In this document: in pieces, positions 11,601-23,593 of the stretch
Layout of the letters: the number at the start of each line of letters is the position of its first letter
Numbering within the stretch: the stretch's first letter is position 1
Assembly: GCF_033807575.1 (NCBI RefSeq)
Contig: NC_084703.1
Span: 1,364,001 to 1,428,000 of the forward strand
Direction of reading: 5' to 3'
From: Cydia pomonella
Lineage: Eukaryota; Arthropoda; Insecta; Lepidoptera; Tortricidae
DNA length: 64,000 nt
Translations under genes and position numbers: made by a program
Notes under the pieces: model-generated
Seen by the model: only the letters and a program-made list of their open reading frames with translations
Database searches by the model: none
What the model was told of the DNA's origin: nothing

Positions 11601-14600
11601 ACGGAGGGGACTGGGAGAGAAGAGGCTTATTTAGAGGAAACGGCAGGGGCGATGCTTGAGGCACCCGCGTACTATCCTACGGCTGAGGAGTTTGAGGTAA
11701 TGTATTAGTGTTTACTGGAGGAGGAGACTTGGAGAAAAGAGGCGTATTTGGGGAAGGCAGAGACGGTCTTGGCGGGATCTACGTATTTTCCTACGGCTGA
11801 GAATTTAAATCTGTTTTAGAAATGCAACGGATACCGGACATGCGGCGGTGGATCCGCCGAATATTCGGTATCCGGGAGCCGGATATCCGGCTAAAAGTTT
11901 TGTCAATAATTAATTAAATTAGATAGCGCGATTGCTCAAAGTTCGATGCAGGTTGCAACTTAGTTATAGTTATAGGCAGCCGTTTATAAATAAGTAAACT
12001 AAATTCACATACTGCGAGAATTGAATAGCGCAAATTACAATTTTCTTCGTAAGTGTTTTGCGCGCTGCGGCGCCTGCGGGGCAGCCGCAACAGTCTCCTG
12101 GCAATTATAGCTGACAGGCTTGACAGTCAGCTTCTTGTGCACTGGACCAGGGTACACTCAGTGGTAGCTACATACACATGGCTCACATGAGTGTATGTAG
12201 TTATTACTAGTGTATGTGGCTGGCTCCAGTTTAAACCCTAAAATATTGTAAGTTTAAACCCTAAAATATTGTAAGTTTAATTTATTACAATAATAGTTTA
12301 ATATAATTTTTAGAGTAAGTCGTACTAACACTGTATGGACCAAGGTCTGAAATAAATGATTTTTATTTTATTTTATTTTATTTATTTAATATTTTCATAG
12401 CGAGTGCAGATTTATTAACTTTGCTTCGTTATTTATAAGATTTAGTAGTGTTTAGTGCATATTGTATTTATAAATATCGTGCTAAATTACTATCCGGAAT
12501 CCGGCCGGATACTAAGCACATCCGGAATCCGGCCGGATACTACGCGCTATCCGGAATCCGGCCGGATTGTAAAAAATTGGCCGGATACCGAATAGTAATT
12601 GGATATTCGTTGCATCTCTAATCTGTTTATATTCGTTTCTTAACTTAATATTACATTTTCACAAGCTTAGTTAAAATCGAATCTAAGTAACGCAACTTTT
12701 ACCCACTATAATCATGTTGTTCTTGTCCTAAAGCACCCCAGAGGTGCAAAGGGCCTTCACAAGCTCGCGCCACGCCTTCCTATCTTCAGCTCGTCTTCTG
12801 GCCTCGCTCCAGCTCAACCCGACCGCTCGGACGGACCGTTGCCAAGAGTGTACAGGACGCCCGGGGCCACGGCTTCCGTCCGGCGGTTTCCACGCGAAAG
12901 CTATGGTAGCATTATTCACATGTTAGATCGGTTAAAATAAATATTAGGGGCAGAGAATCACTTGTAGAGAAACGTCATACTTTTTCTCTTGCGTCTTGCA
13001 AAATAAACTAAGTTTTTATCCCCCCTTAACAATGTTTATTATCATGAAATTATATTTATATGATTATTAACTTATTATTTACAGGATCCGATAAAATACT
13101 ACGACAAAATCGCCCCCGAGGCCTCAAAATACGGCCTCTGCAAAATAGTTCCCCCTGAAAACTTCAAACCAACATGCACGATGAGCGACACGATCCGCTT
13201 CGCGGTCATATACCAGTACATCTCCAAGATGTACAGCCGCTGGGGCCCCGTGTCCAGGGAGCTGGCTGCCATCAAGGCGCACCTGCGGACCCAGAGCGTC
13301 GTGTTCGCGCGGTCTCCCCTCGTGAGTACACCCTCTACCCGCAGGCGACATGATCCAACTCGAAGGCAACTCCTCTGGAGTTGCAGGCGTACATAGGCTG
13401 CGGAGACTGCTTGCCATCAGGCGGGCCGTATGCTTGTTTGCCACCGACGTAGTATAAAAGAGTACACCCTCTACCCCCAGGCGACATGACCCAAGTATCT
13501 CCTAGGAATAGTTCACCCGGACGACTTCAGACATGAGCGAGACGGTCATATACCAGTACATCTCCAAGATGTACAGCCGCTGGGCCCCCTTGCCCTGGAG
13601 ACCCAGAGCGTCGTTGGTAAATAAAAATAAATAAGCTTTTGGCAAAAATTTCATTTTTGGTACAAGCTTTTCTCGTTGACTGTACTTTTTTTTCCACGGG
13701 CAACTAATACAATAGACAATTCTAAGCACCCCAAACACTTAGGTTGCGTTGTTTTATCACAAAGTTCCTAAGGCCACCTCTTGTGTGCCAAAAGTATGCT
13801 ACATTGGGCTCGGGGCATATTTTCGTCGCTTTTACGATAGAAACGGCAGGCTGCTGGGGTGTATCGATGATAAGCTGCCTGTTCAAAGGAAAGTACAGGC
13901 GATAACGAAATAGTACATTGTGCAAAGAGCGGGCTAGTGAAATATTGGACACGAGGGTGAAAATTCCCGACAGCCGCAGGCGGAAGGCAGGCATAGTACG
14001 ATTTATCGACCACATACGCGCCATTAGAATTTCAACTTTAGCATTCCGATTTAAGGTTCAAATTAGATTACACTTTCAGGAAATGTTACTATAAAACTAA
14101 ATGTTATGCAAAATAATTCTTAAATACGACTTCATTTCAAAACATTCGTCCGCCATATTGTCGTTGTTTGGCAGGCATCGAAGGCACAGACCTATCCGGC
14201 ATTCAGCCACGATTGAAAATATTTAAAAATCTATTAAATTAATTAAATTAAATCTTTTGTAACAATACATCAGTGTTTTAAAAGTAAACCTACATGGTTC
14301 GCATGAATTAGTGACAGAAATAAAAAAAAGCTATGGCCTTTGTCCTTTAGGACACCTGCATGAAATAAGACCTTTTCCTACTCCTCTACTGTTATCTGTC
14401 ATTTATATATTCATGAACACGAATATAAGAACATATATAAAAGGTTTGAAGAAAAGTCTATACTATACTGTCTATTCCTCATAACAGCACTTGTGCTTTA
14501 AAATCGTTATAATGCGAATATACTGCGATTAATGGCTACCAACTTAACAAAATCAGTTATAGTTATAAATACAGTTTCAAACTTAGTGCATTGCTGTCTA

Positions 14601-17600
14601 CTTACAAAACATTCATTTGGTTGTATAGTAGAAACAATTGCTTCATAAGTCAGAAACACGCATGTGACACCCGTAATATAGCAACACCAATAGGCTACGA
14701 AGACCGCTTAGCGTTGCTTGTTAGTGTCCATAGGCTACTGTGACCAAAATCGAGAAAAAACTGTCCAAAAATTGAATTTAGCAAGTAGCAAGTACCAGGG
14801 CCTCATGAGTTACGAGAAGGTGTCGCCGACCGACCGGGCAGCGGCGGGCCGGGCGCGTAAGAAGGTATGCTCGTGTATCTTAGCTGTATACTTTTGGTTT
14901 GTTTACCTATATGATTCTAGTATTATTTTTGTTTTTGACTCCTAGGAAAAGCATTGTATGCAACGTTGTATAAGTAGTGCAAAAAATGCTCGTGGCGTAT
15001 TCCTTTACAATGTTCGCCTACGCCTTCGGCTCCGGCTCGCATTGTAACTCACGCCACTCGCCTTTTTTGACCCTTCTTATACAACTGTTGCATAAAATAC
15101 TATTTCGAGCAAGTGTGATTAAAAACCTGTTACTGTTTTAGTTGGACGGCAGCGAAGTGAACCTTCCCAGGCTATACCACGCCGTGGAACGCAACGGCGG
15201 TCTCAGCAACGTCATACAACGCAAGCGGTGGGGCCGCGTCGCCGACGAGATGAAGCTGACCAAGTTGCAGCACCCGGAGCGCAAGCTGGACCCCATATAC
15301 ATGCGATATCTGCTGCCCTACGCCACGTTGTCCGATCGTAAGTTATTAAGATAAGATATGATAAGGTAAGATAAGGTAATCAATCATTTATTTCATATTA
15401 TGCAAAATGTGAACCTTGAAGTTGCTTTACCAGGGGGTTGTGTTTAACCGCTCGTGCTAATATTGATACCCGAGTACGGGAAAGATTTCAAAATTGAATC
15501 GAATTTAAAATCGAATCTAGAGCGTTGTCAGGGTTTCACACACACGTGGTTAAAAAAACTTTGCTTTATCACCACACCAACGCAAGGAAAATACTACTCG
15601 TAATACAGTTACGAAATCAATCATCCATCATACAAAATCAATCCAAAGTGAACCTCATGAAATATTTATCATTCAAATTTATCATTTAAAAGTCAATTCT
15701 ACCAGCCAACATAAGGAAACTAACGCAAGGAAAATACTACTCGTAATACAGTTACGAAATCAATCATCCATCATACAAAATCAATCGAAAGTGAACCTCA
15801 TGAAATATTTATCATTCAAATTTATCATTTAAAAGTCAATTCTACCAGCCAACATAAGGAAACTACCGCAAAATTTAAATTTAATTACTTTGCAACACAT
15901 GTGGATAGAATCCAACTTTCTTATCCGTTTTTGAATAATTAAGAGAGCTTTTACGACCTATTGTGGTGAAAATAATCTTTAAACCGGTCTTAAGCTACTG
16001 TTTCATTAGCAAGTAGCAATTTTTAGCTCATTTTCCATTCACAGAGGAACGCCAAAGTATAATGGCGGAAGTGGAAAAATGCTGGACCACCAAGTACCAG
16101 AAGATGCTGGAACGGGCCCGCAATCCCTTCCAGCGTCAGAACCGGATGCTGGGCACCGAGTGCGAGTCGGAATCTGACGACGAAGGAGAGGATGGAAACA
16201 CAGCTGGTGCGCTCCAAGAGGCAGAGGACTGCATAGTGCAGGGGCGCACAATGAACCTCGTCACATTCAAAAAAGTAAGTCAGAATCTGTCGACGAAGTG
16301 GAAGATGGCTACACAGCTGGTGCGCTACATGAGGCTGAGGACTGCATAGTACAGGAGCGTACAATGAACCTCGTCACATTCAAAAAAGTAAGTCAGAATC
16401 TGTCGACGAAGTGGAAGATGGCAACACAGCTGGTGCGCTACATGAGGCTGAGGACTGCATAGTGCAGGGGCGGACCATGAACCTCGTCACATTCAAAAAA
16501 GTAAGTCAGAATCTGTCGACGAAGTGAAAGATGGCAACACAGCTGGTGCGCTACGTGAGGCTGAGGACTGCATAGTGCAGGGGCGGACCATGAAGCTCGT
16601 CACATTCAAGAAGGTAAGTCAGAAACTGACGAAGAAGGGGAAGATGGCAACACAGCTGGTGCGCTACATGAGGCTGAGGACTGCATAGTGCAGGGGCGGA
16701 CCATGAAACTCGTCACATTCAAAAAAGTAAGTCAGAATCTGTCGACGAAGTGGAAGATGGCAACACAGCTGGTGCGCTACGTGAGGCTGAGGACTGCATA
16801 GTGCAGGGGCGGACCATGAACCTCGTCACATTCAAGAAGGTAAGTCAGAAACTGACGACGAAGGGGAAGATGGCAACACAGCTGGTGCGCTAGATGAGGC
16901 TGAGGACTGCATAGTGCAGGGGCGGACCATGAACCTCGTCACATTCAAGAAGCTAAGTCAGAAACTGACGACGAAGGGGAAGATGGCAACACAGCTGGTG
17001 CGCTACATGACGCTGAGGACTGCATAGTGCAGGGGCGGTCTATGAACCTCGTCACATTCAAGAAGGTAAGTCAGAAACTGACGACGAAGGGGAAGATGGC
17101 AACACAGCTGGTGCGCTACATGACGCTGAGGACTGCATAGTGCAGGGGCGTTCTATGAACCTCGTCACATTCAAGAAGGTAAGTCAGAAACTGACGACGA
17201 AGGGGAAGATTGCAACACAGCTGGTGCGCTACATGAGGCTGAGGACTGCATAGTGCAGGGGCGGTCCATGAACCTCGTCACATTCAAGAAGGTAAGTCAG
17301 AAACTGACGACGAAGGGGAAGATGGCAACACAGCTGGTGCGCTAGATGAGGCTGAGGACTGCATAGTGCAGGGGCGGACCATGAACCTCGTCACATTCAA
17401 GAAGCTAAGTCAGAAACTGACGACGAAGGGGAAGATGGCAACACAGCTGGTGCGCTACATGACGCTGAGGACTGCATAGTGCAGGGGCGGTCTATGAACC
17501 TCGTCACATTCAAGAAGGTAAGTCAGAAACTGACGACGAAGGGGAAGATGGCAACACAGCTGGTGCGCTACATGACGCTGAGGACTGCATAGTGCAGGGG

Positions 17601-20600
17601 CGTTCTATGAACCTCGTCACATTCAAGAAGGTAAGTCAGAAACTGACGACGAAGGGGAAGATGGCAACACAGCTGGTGCGCTTCATGAGGCTGAGGACTG
17701 CATAGTGCAGGGGCGGTCCATGAACCTCGTCACATTCAAGAAGGTAAGTCAGAAACTGACGACGAAGGGGAAGATGGCAACACAGCTGGTGCGCTACATG
17801 AGGCTGAGGACTGCATAGTGCAGGGGCGGTCCATGAACCTCGTCACATTCAAGAAGGTAAGTCAGAAACTGACGACGAAGTGGAAGATGGCAACACAGCT
17901 GGTGCGCTACATGGGACTGAGGACAAATAAACACACCCAAAAAAAACGATAGTTAGTACATAATCGAACTATTTTTTTAACTAATATAAATGAAAATAAT
18001 AATAAAAACAGTTTACTATTAAATATTTTTAACAAAATACATAATGGATATATACAGAGGATTACTATAACTAGCTTAAATCTAAAATAGGCCCTTGAGG
18101 CATTGTACCTAGGATGCTGGTGGCATTTCCTCGTTGTATCGCAATACTGATACGTTGTGCGAGGAAGCCGCCAGCTCTTCGGTCACCAGTTACGTCAACC
18201 AGACGTTTCGCGATTTCTGCAAAAAACTTGTGCGCGCTGGGACCCCATTTTACAAGCTTTTATTTACTTTCACCTGACCGTTGTCTGTTTGTAATCAAAT
18301 CTTGCAAGTTAATTTTGACCCACTTCCCGGTTTCCGATGAAGCTGAAAATTTGCATACATATGTAGGTCGGGTGACAATGCAATATTATGGTACCATCGA
18401 GATGATCTGATGATGGAGACAGGAGGTGGCCATAGGAACTTTGTAATAATTTTTTTATTTATTTATTGTATCTTTACCTATCCCTTATGTACAATAAAGT
18501 GTTTACATATATACATACATACATAGATACGTACATTTCTTATGGGACCGTCTGCAATTATCGGGGGTTCTTATATTAGCGAGAATCCTGACGTATTTTT
18601 CAATAATAATCAGACATAGAACTTATTGTGGCAAAAACGAGTGCTTGAGAAAATGAAACATCGACAAATATGTTATAGATAAGTCAGTCATAGATTAATA
18701 ATTTCAAGAATGCAAATCAATTATAAATCGGACCATAATTTCTTTAATACATATATTAAGTATTTAAAAATAAAAACGTTAAATGTAGAATACTGTGCCA
18801 AAAAATAAGAAACTACCAATTGGCTGTATCAAAGAAGATATCGAACGTGCTGTGTATTTTGCGGTAGCTATCTTTTTATACAATGTTTAAAATATATTTT
18901 CTGCCCTCCGGGCGGAAAGCGTCAACTTTGCTCCCGCTGCGCTAAACGAAGTTGCCGCTTTCCGCCTCCGTCTAGCAGAACAATAGTATGCGCACCACGG
19001 CAGGAAACGTAGGACATTCCATCCCGCGTGTTTGTCACCCACGCCTTCGGCTCAGGTAACAATTTTACACGCGGCACGCAATTTCCTACTTTTCCTCCCT
19101 TGGGACACAAATAACTAATAACGCTAAGGTAACATCGATAATAGAAATGTCGATATTTGATTTTGTCAATCACTTTATTTTGCCACAATAACTTCTATGT
19201 ATGGTAATAATCATTCAAAACGGATACGGTCTTCACCGTAGAAAAGATACACTGATTGAGTAGGATGTTATATCTTTTGACGTAATGACTCTTTGTTGCC
19301 ATAGTACAATAGAATAAAAACAGTAGATTGTTAAACAAGGGTGGAAAGTGAACCATATCACCCGAGATATTTTCGAGGGTGAGATGGTTACTTTTACCCG
19401 AGTTAAACACTCTACTTTTCATTTCGACTATGAGGAAAGTCAAACACAAACAAGAAATGTAGGTTATGAGTTATGACTGAAATTAGCGCCATTTACATTT
19501 TAATAGAAAAAAAATCTAAAACCATAGACAATCCGTGCCCCTAGTCTAAATTTAGTCGATAGCGAAACGTGACGTACGCGTTTGCGTTAAGTCTCATTTT
19601 GTATGGGTTTTTGAACAGCGCGCCAAGCGGGACGTTTTGGAAAGTCAAAAATCTCATACAAAATGACACTTAACGCAAACGCGTACGTAACGTTTCGCTG
19701 TCGAAAATATTTACACTAGGGGTACTGATCTTAAATTGGGATGTGTCTGAAACAGCCTTAATGAATACGCGCCTTAAAAAAATGAAACTGAATGAATGAA
19801 TGTAATGTAATGATAATATTTTAAACATTCATATTGATTTATTAACAAATATTTATGTTTGTTTCATACATTTAAATATAAAATACAAGTAGTGTAATTT
19901 TTTGATAATGCAATTGACATTTAATTTCGATAATACTTTGTAGGAAAATGCGGAAGCTAATTTGAGAGCTTTTAACTGAATAATATGGCTTATATGGCTG
20001 TTAGCCGTTGCTCGAATTACAAATTTTAAAAAAATACTTTCCACCCTAGGGTGGGAAATGCAATTTTCCACCCGGCTATTAGCCTATGAAAGGTGAACTT
20101 TCCGATTAGGGGAGATTAATAGTACATTGTGCAACTAGGGGGTAAGTGAAATTTTGGATACGAGGGAATTTAAGACCCGAGTTTGCAATATTCTTACCCT
20201 CGGAGTTACACACAATGTTTTTCATCACACTTGCGAAGAAAAAACTAAATTTTATGCGAAATAATTCTTAAATACGGTGACATATTAAACATTCGTCCGC
20301 CATTTTATAATTTCTTGACAGGTGAGGCACAGACCTATTCGGCATTCAGCCACGATTGAAAATAATGTAAAAATATTTTAAACGGCTGTTAAATTAATAA
20401 AAATTAAATAATTTTAAACATAAACAAAAATGTTAAATTACAAACGTCAGTATTTTAAAAGTAAAACTCATTTATGCTACTCGGTTTGTTTGAATAAGTG
20501 ACATAATTAAATAAAAAATCTATAACTCCCTAGGGAGTTATAGCTTTTTTTCACAATACATAACTCCCGCGGGAACAAAATAAGCCTTTGTCCTTCAGCA

Positions 20601-23498
20601 CACCTGCATGAAATAAGATCTATTTCGAGCAAGTGTGATGAAAAATAAATAATGTGATCATATTTCAGATCGCGACGTCGCTCATGGACGCGCACTTCGA
20701 CCCGTCCAAGCAGCCGCCGGGCGCCGTCGACGTCGAGAAGGCGTACTGGCGCGCCGTGCTGCTTGGCACCGAGCACATCGGTATACATTTAGATTTATAG
20801 TACCTGGGCGACCGAGCTTTGCTCGGTTATAACTATTTATTGTAATATGGTGGTGTATAGGTGATAATCTTAACTATTTTTTTTGGGATCCCTTTCTTTC
20901 CCATATTCTTATTGTTCCGAATTTCGATAGTCAGAAATTGATATCCATATAATTAAAGAACATAAAGATCAATAGTCATAATTTTTGCTAAGCATAACGT
21001 TTAATAGTTCGAACATTATCATTCTATAATATTAAATACTATAATCGCAAAAGTTATAAAATTGATTAGTATAACATTCTAAGGCCTATGCATTATTATT
21101 CAGAAATATTTTAAGGCATACATTTTAACGGACTAATGGTTATTATTCATATAGTTTTACACATACATACTTTATACACATACATATATTTACTCAGAAA
21201 AGTTTAAAGACATACTTTTGAAGGTTCTTCTTTTTATAATTATGCCTTTCGATAATGTCTTGTTAAAATTATGCTGTAAAATAAGAATAAAAGAAACTTA
21301 TGTATCTAGATAGGTTCGTTAGTTACTTTGTGTTCCTCAGAGTGAAAATAGGAGTCCCGTGAAGCGAGGTTTCCTCGACTCGTTAGCGGCACAAAATGCA
21401 TTAGTAAGCTACATTACATGAAATTTAGGAAACGGCATGGTAGTCAGTAAGCCAAACAAAAAAAAACCTTTTCCCCAGGTAGGCTCGTTAGTTACCTTGT
21501 GTCCCTCAGAGCGAAAACAGGAGTCCCGCGAAGCTACTAAATTAAACTTGTCTAAAAAAATAAAAATTTAAAAAAAATATATAAATTTGAACATATAAAA
21601 AAAAAGTTAGTCACCGGGCGAGATTCGAACCCGTAACACTCGTTTAGCAGTCCGCGTCGTAACCCGCTGAACCAGACGGACAGTGGTCGGCAACACGAAA
21701 TTAGCGACCATATTCTGCGTCGAAAGAAAAACGCATGAAAACTCGAAAACACGCGTTTTCCCAAACATAAGACTAATCTAGATCGATTGTATACCCCCAA
21801 AAACCCCCATATACCAAATTTCAGCAAAATTGTTAGAGCCGTTTCCGAGATCCCGGAAATATATATACAAGAATTGCTCGTTTAAAGGTATAAGATATAG
21901 ATTTATTTATTTATGCAACATACGATTACAAATTACGTTCATGTCAATTTATCCACTTCATATTTTTCAGTGACCTCTATTATTATAATATAATAAAGGT
22001 GACAGTTGGTAACTACAGTTACCAAAAGCAATTGATCTATATTGTTTTAAAAGTTGTTAATCAAAAGTTGTATCGTTTTAGGAGTACAATATATGGTTTA
22101 TTTATTTGCTCGTGTTACAGGAAACACCCGGTAGATGCCTCAAACGCATTAATGGGTAGTGTTTCTTTAGTTTGTTAATAATTTAATCTATTTATGTTTT
22201 TTTTTGTTCAGTGGCCAACACGGCGTCCATAGACACGGGAGAGGAGGGTTATGGTTTCCCGAAGGACCCGCAGGCCGACTACGGCGCGCATCCCTGGAAT
22301 CTAAAGGTAGGTTTCTAAAAAAAATATCGCTGACTGTACTTTTATATCAACAGACAACTAATATTAATCGAGACTATAAAGCAATTATTAAAATTCTTCG
22401 TGTTACTTTACGTATTAATTGGTTTTACACCACACCATTATATAGGTTTCAAAATATACAGAAGTTAGTTTCCAGTTCGTAATTTATGATATTAAAAACT
22501 TGTTGCATGTCTATAATAGTACATTATTGCAGAGGCCGGGAAAGAGCAATTCGTGGATGAGATTTGATTTTGTCGGACGACGCGAAGCGGAGTCCGACAA
22601 AGAAGACGAATCCACGAATTGCTGTTCCTGCCGAGGCATATATAGTGCTTTTCTCCAAACATGCGAGGAAATCAGGTAAAATAATCATAATTTAAACATG
22701 AACCAGCACTCAAATCGAACCTTCACATCAAAAACAATTTCCCTCTTTAATTATTAAAAAAAAAGTAAATATTTGCACGCATGAGATCCTTAAAAAAATA
22801 TAAAAGTTATATAGTCTTTGATTTTATTAAGCAGTATTCGCACGATCATACACGTCGGTCTTACACGACTCTATCCTATATCTTGAAATGACGCTGACCG
22901 GGTCGTGTAGACGCGGCCCGCAGCTATATTAATTGGCTGTATGCGTTTTTCTTAGTGATTGTATGTTTTTAAAAAGTAAAAAACAATACAGTAATAACTT
23001 GCCGTCCGCTAAAACACGACAATACTGTTTTTTATGTTTATTTGAGTACAATAAGGTGAACATTTCTGAGCATATCGGAGAAAATAATATTATAATAAAT
23101 AAATCTTCTCTGCTGGTGTCCGGGCGATATAGCCGTGACGATGTGCGCTCGCTAGGTGGGCTCTTTGGCGTAGACGGGGGTCTGTAGCTCTGTATAAAGA
23201 CTCGCCCAGCGGGTTGTCCGGCGTCAGTTCACGAGCGCCCACCTGGTGGGTTTCTGGCAGTGTCAGCATTCGAACCCTCGACCTCCTCACAGGTCCTGGC
23301 GCGGAACCCGAACAACGTGCTCCGCTACCTCGGCCCAGTGCTGGGCGTGACTGTGCCCACGCTCCACCTCAGCATGCTGTTCAGCACCTCGTGCTGGCAC
23401 CGCGACCCCCACGGCCTGCCCTGGACCGAGTACATGCACAGCGGGGCCGAGAAGATATGGTGCGTGCACTTGTGTGTGTTTGTGTGTGTGCGCGCGCC

Positions 23499-23533
<35 letters not shown>

Positions 23534-23549
23534 TTGTGTGTGTGCGCGC

Positions 23550-23593
<44 letters not shown>

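Larger units (their letters stand above)
13908..15120 (+). repeat. 'AGTACATTGTGCAAC...CGAGCAAGTGTGAT' repeat, interrupted copy
   Basis: The copy starts with AATAGTACATTGTGCAA at about 13908, runs to GCATGAAATAAGACC at about 14372, is broken by another repeat (14395-15098), and resumes as TATTTCGAGCAAGTGTGATT, ending at 15120. Its end lies 21 bases before exon 5. It is one of four copies in this gene placed the same way. Confidence 0.8.

Noticed and set aside
16275..17923. Possibility that the 113-bp array is a coding repeat domain
   Set aside because: 113 is not a multiple of three, every unit contains in-frame stops after the donor, and exon 6 joins exon 7 in phase without it.
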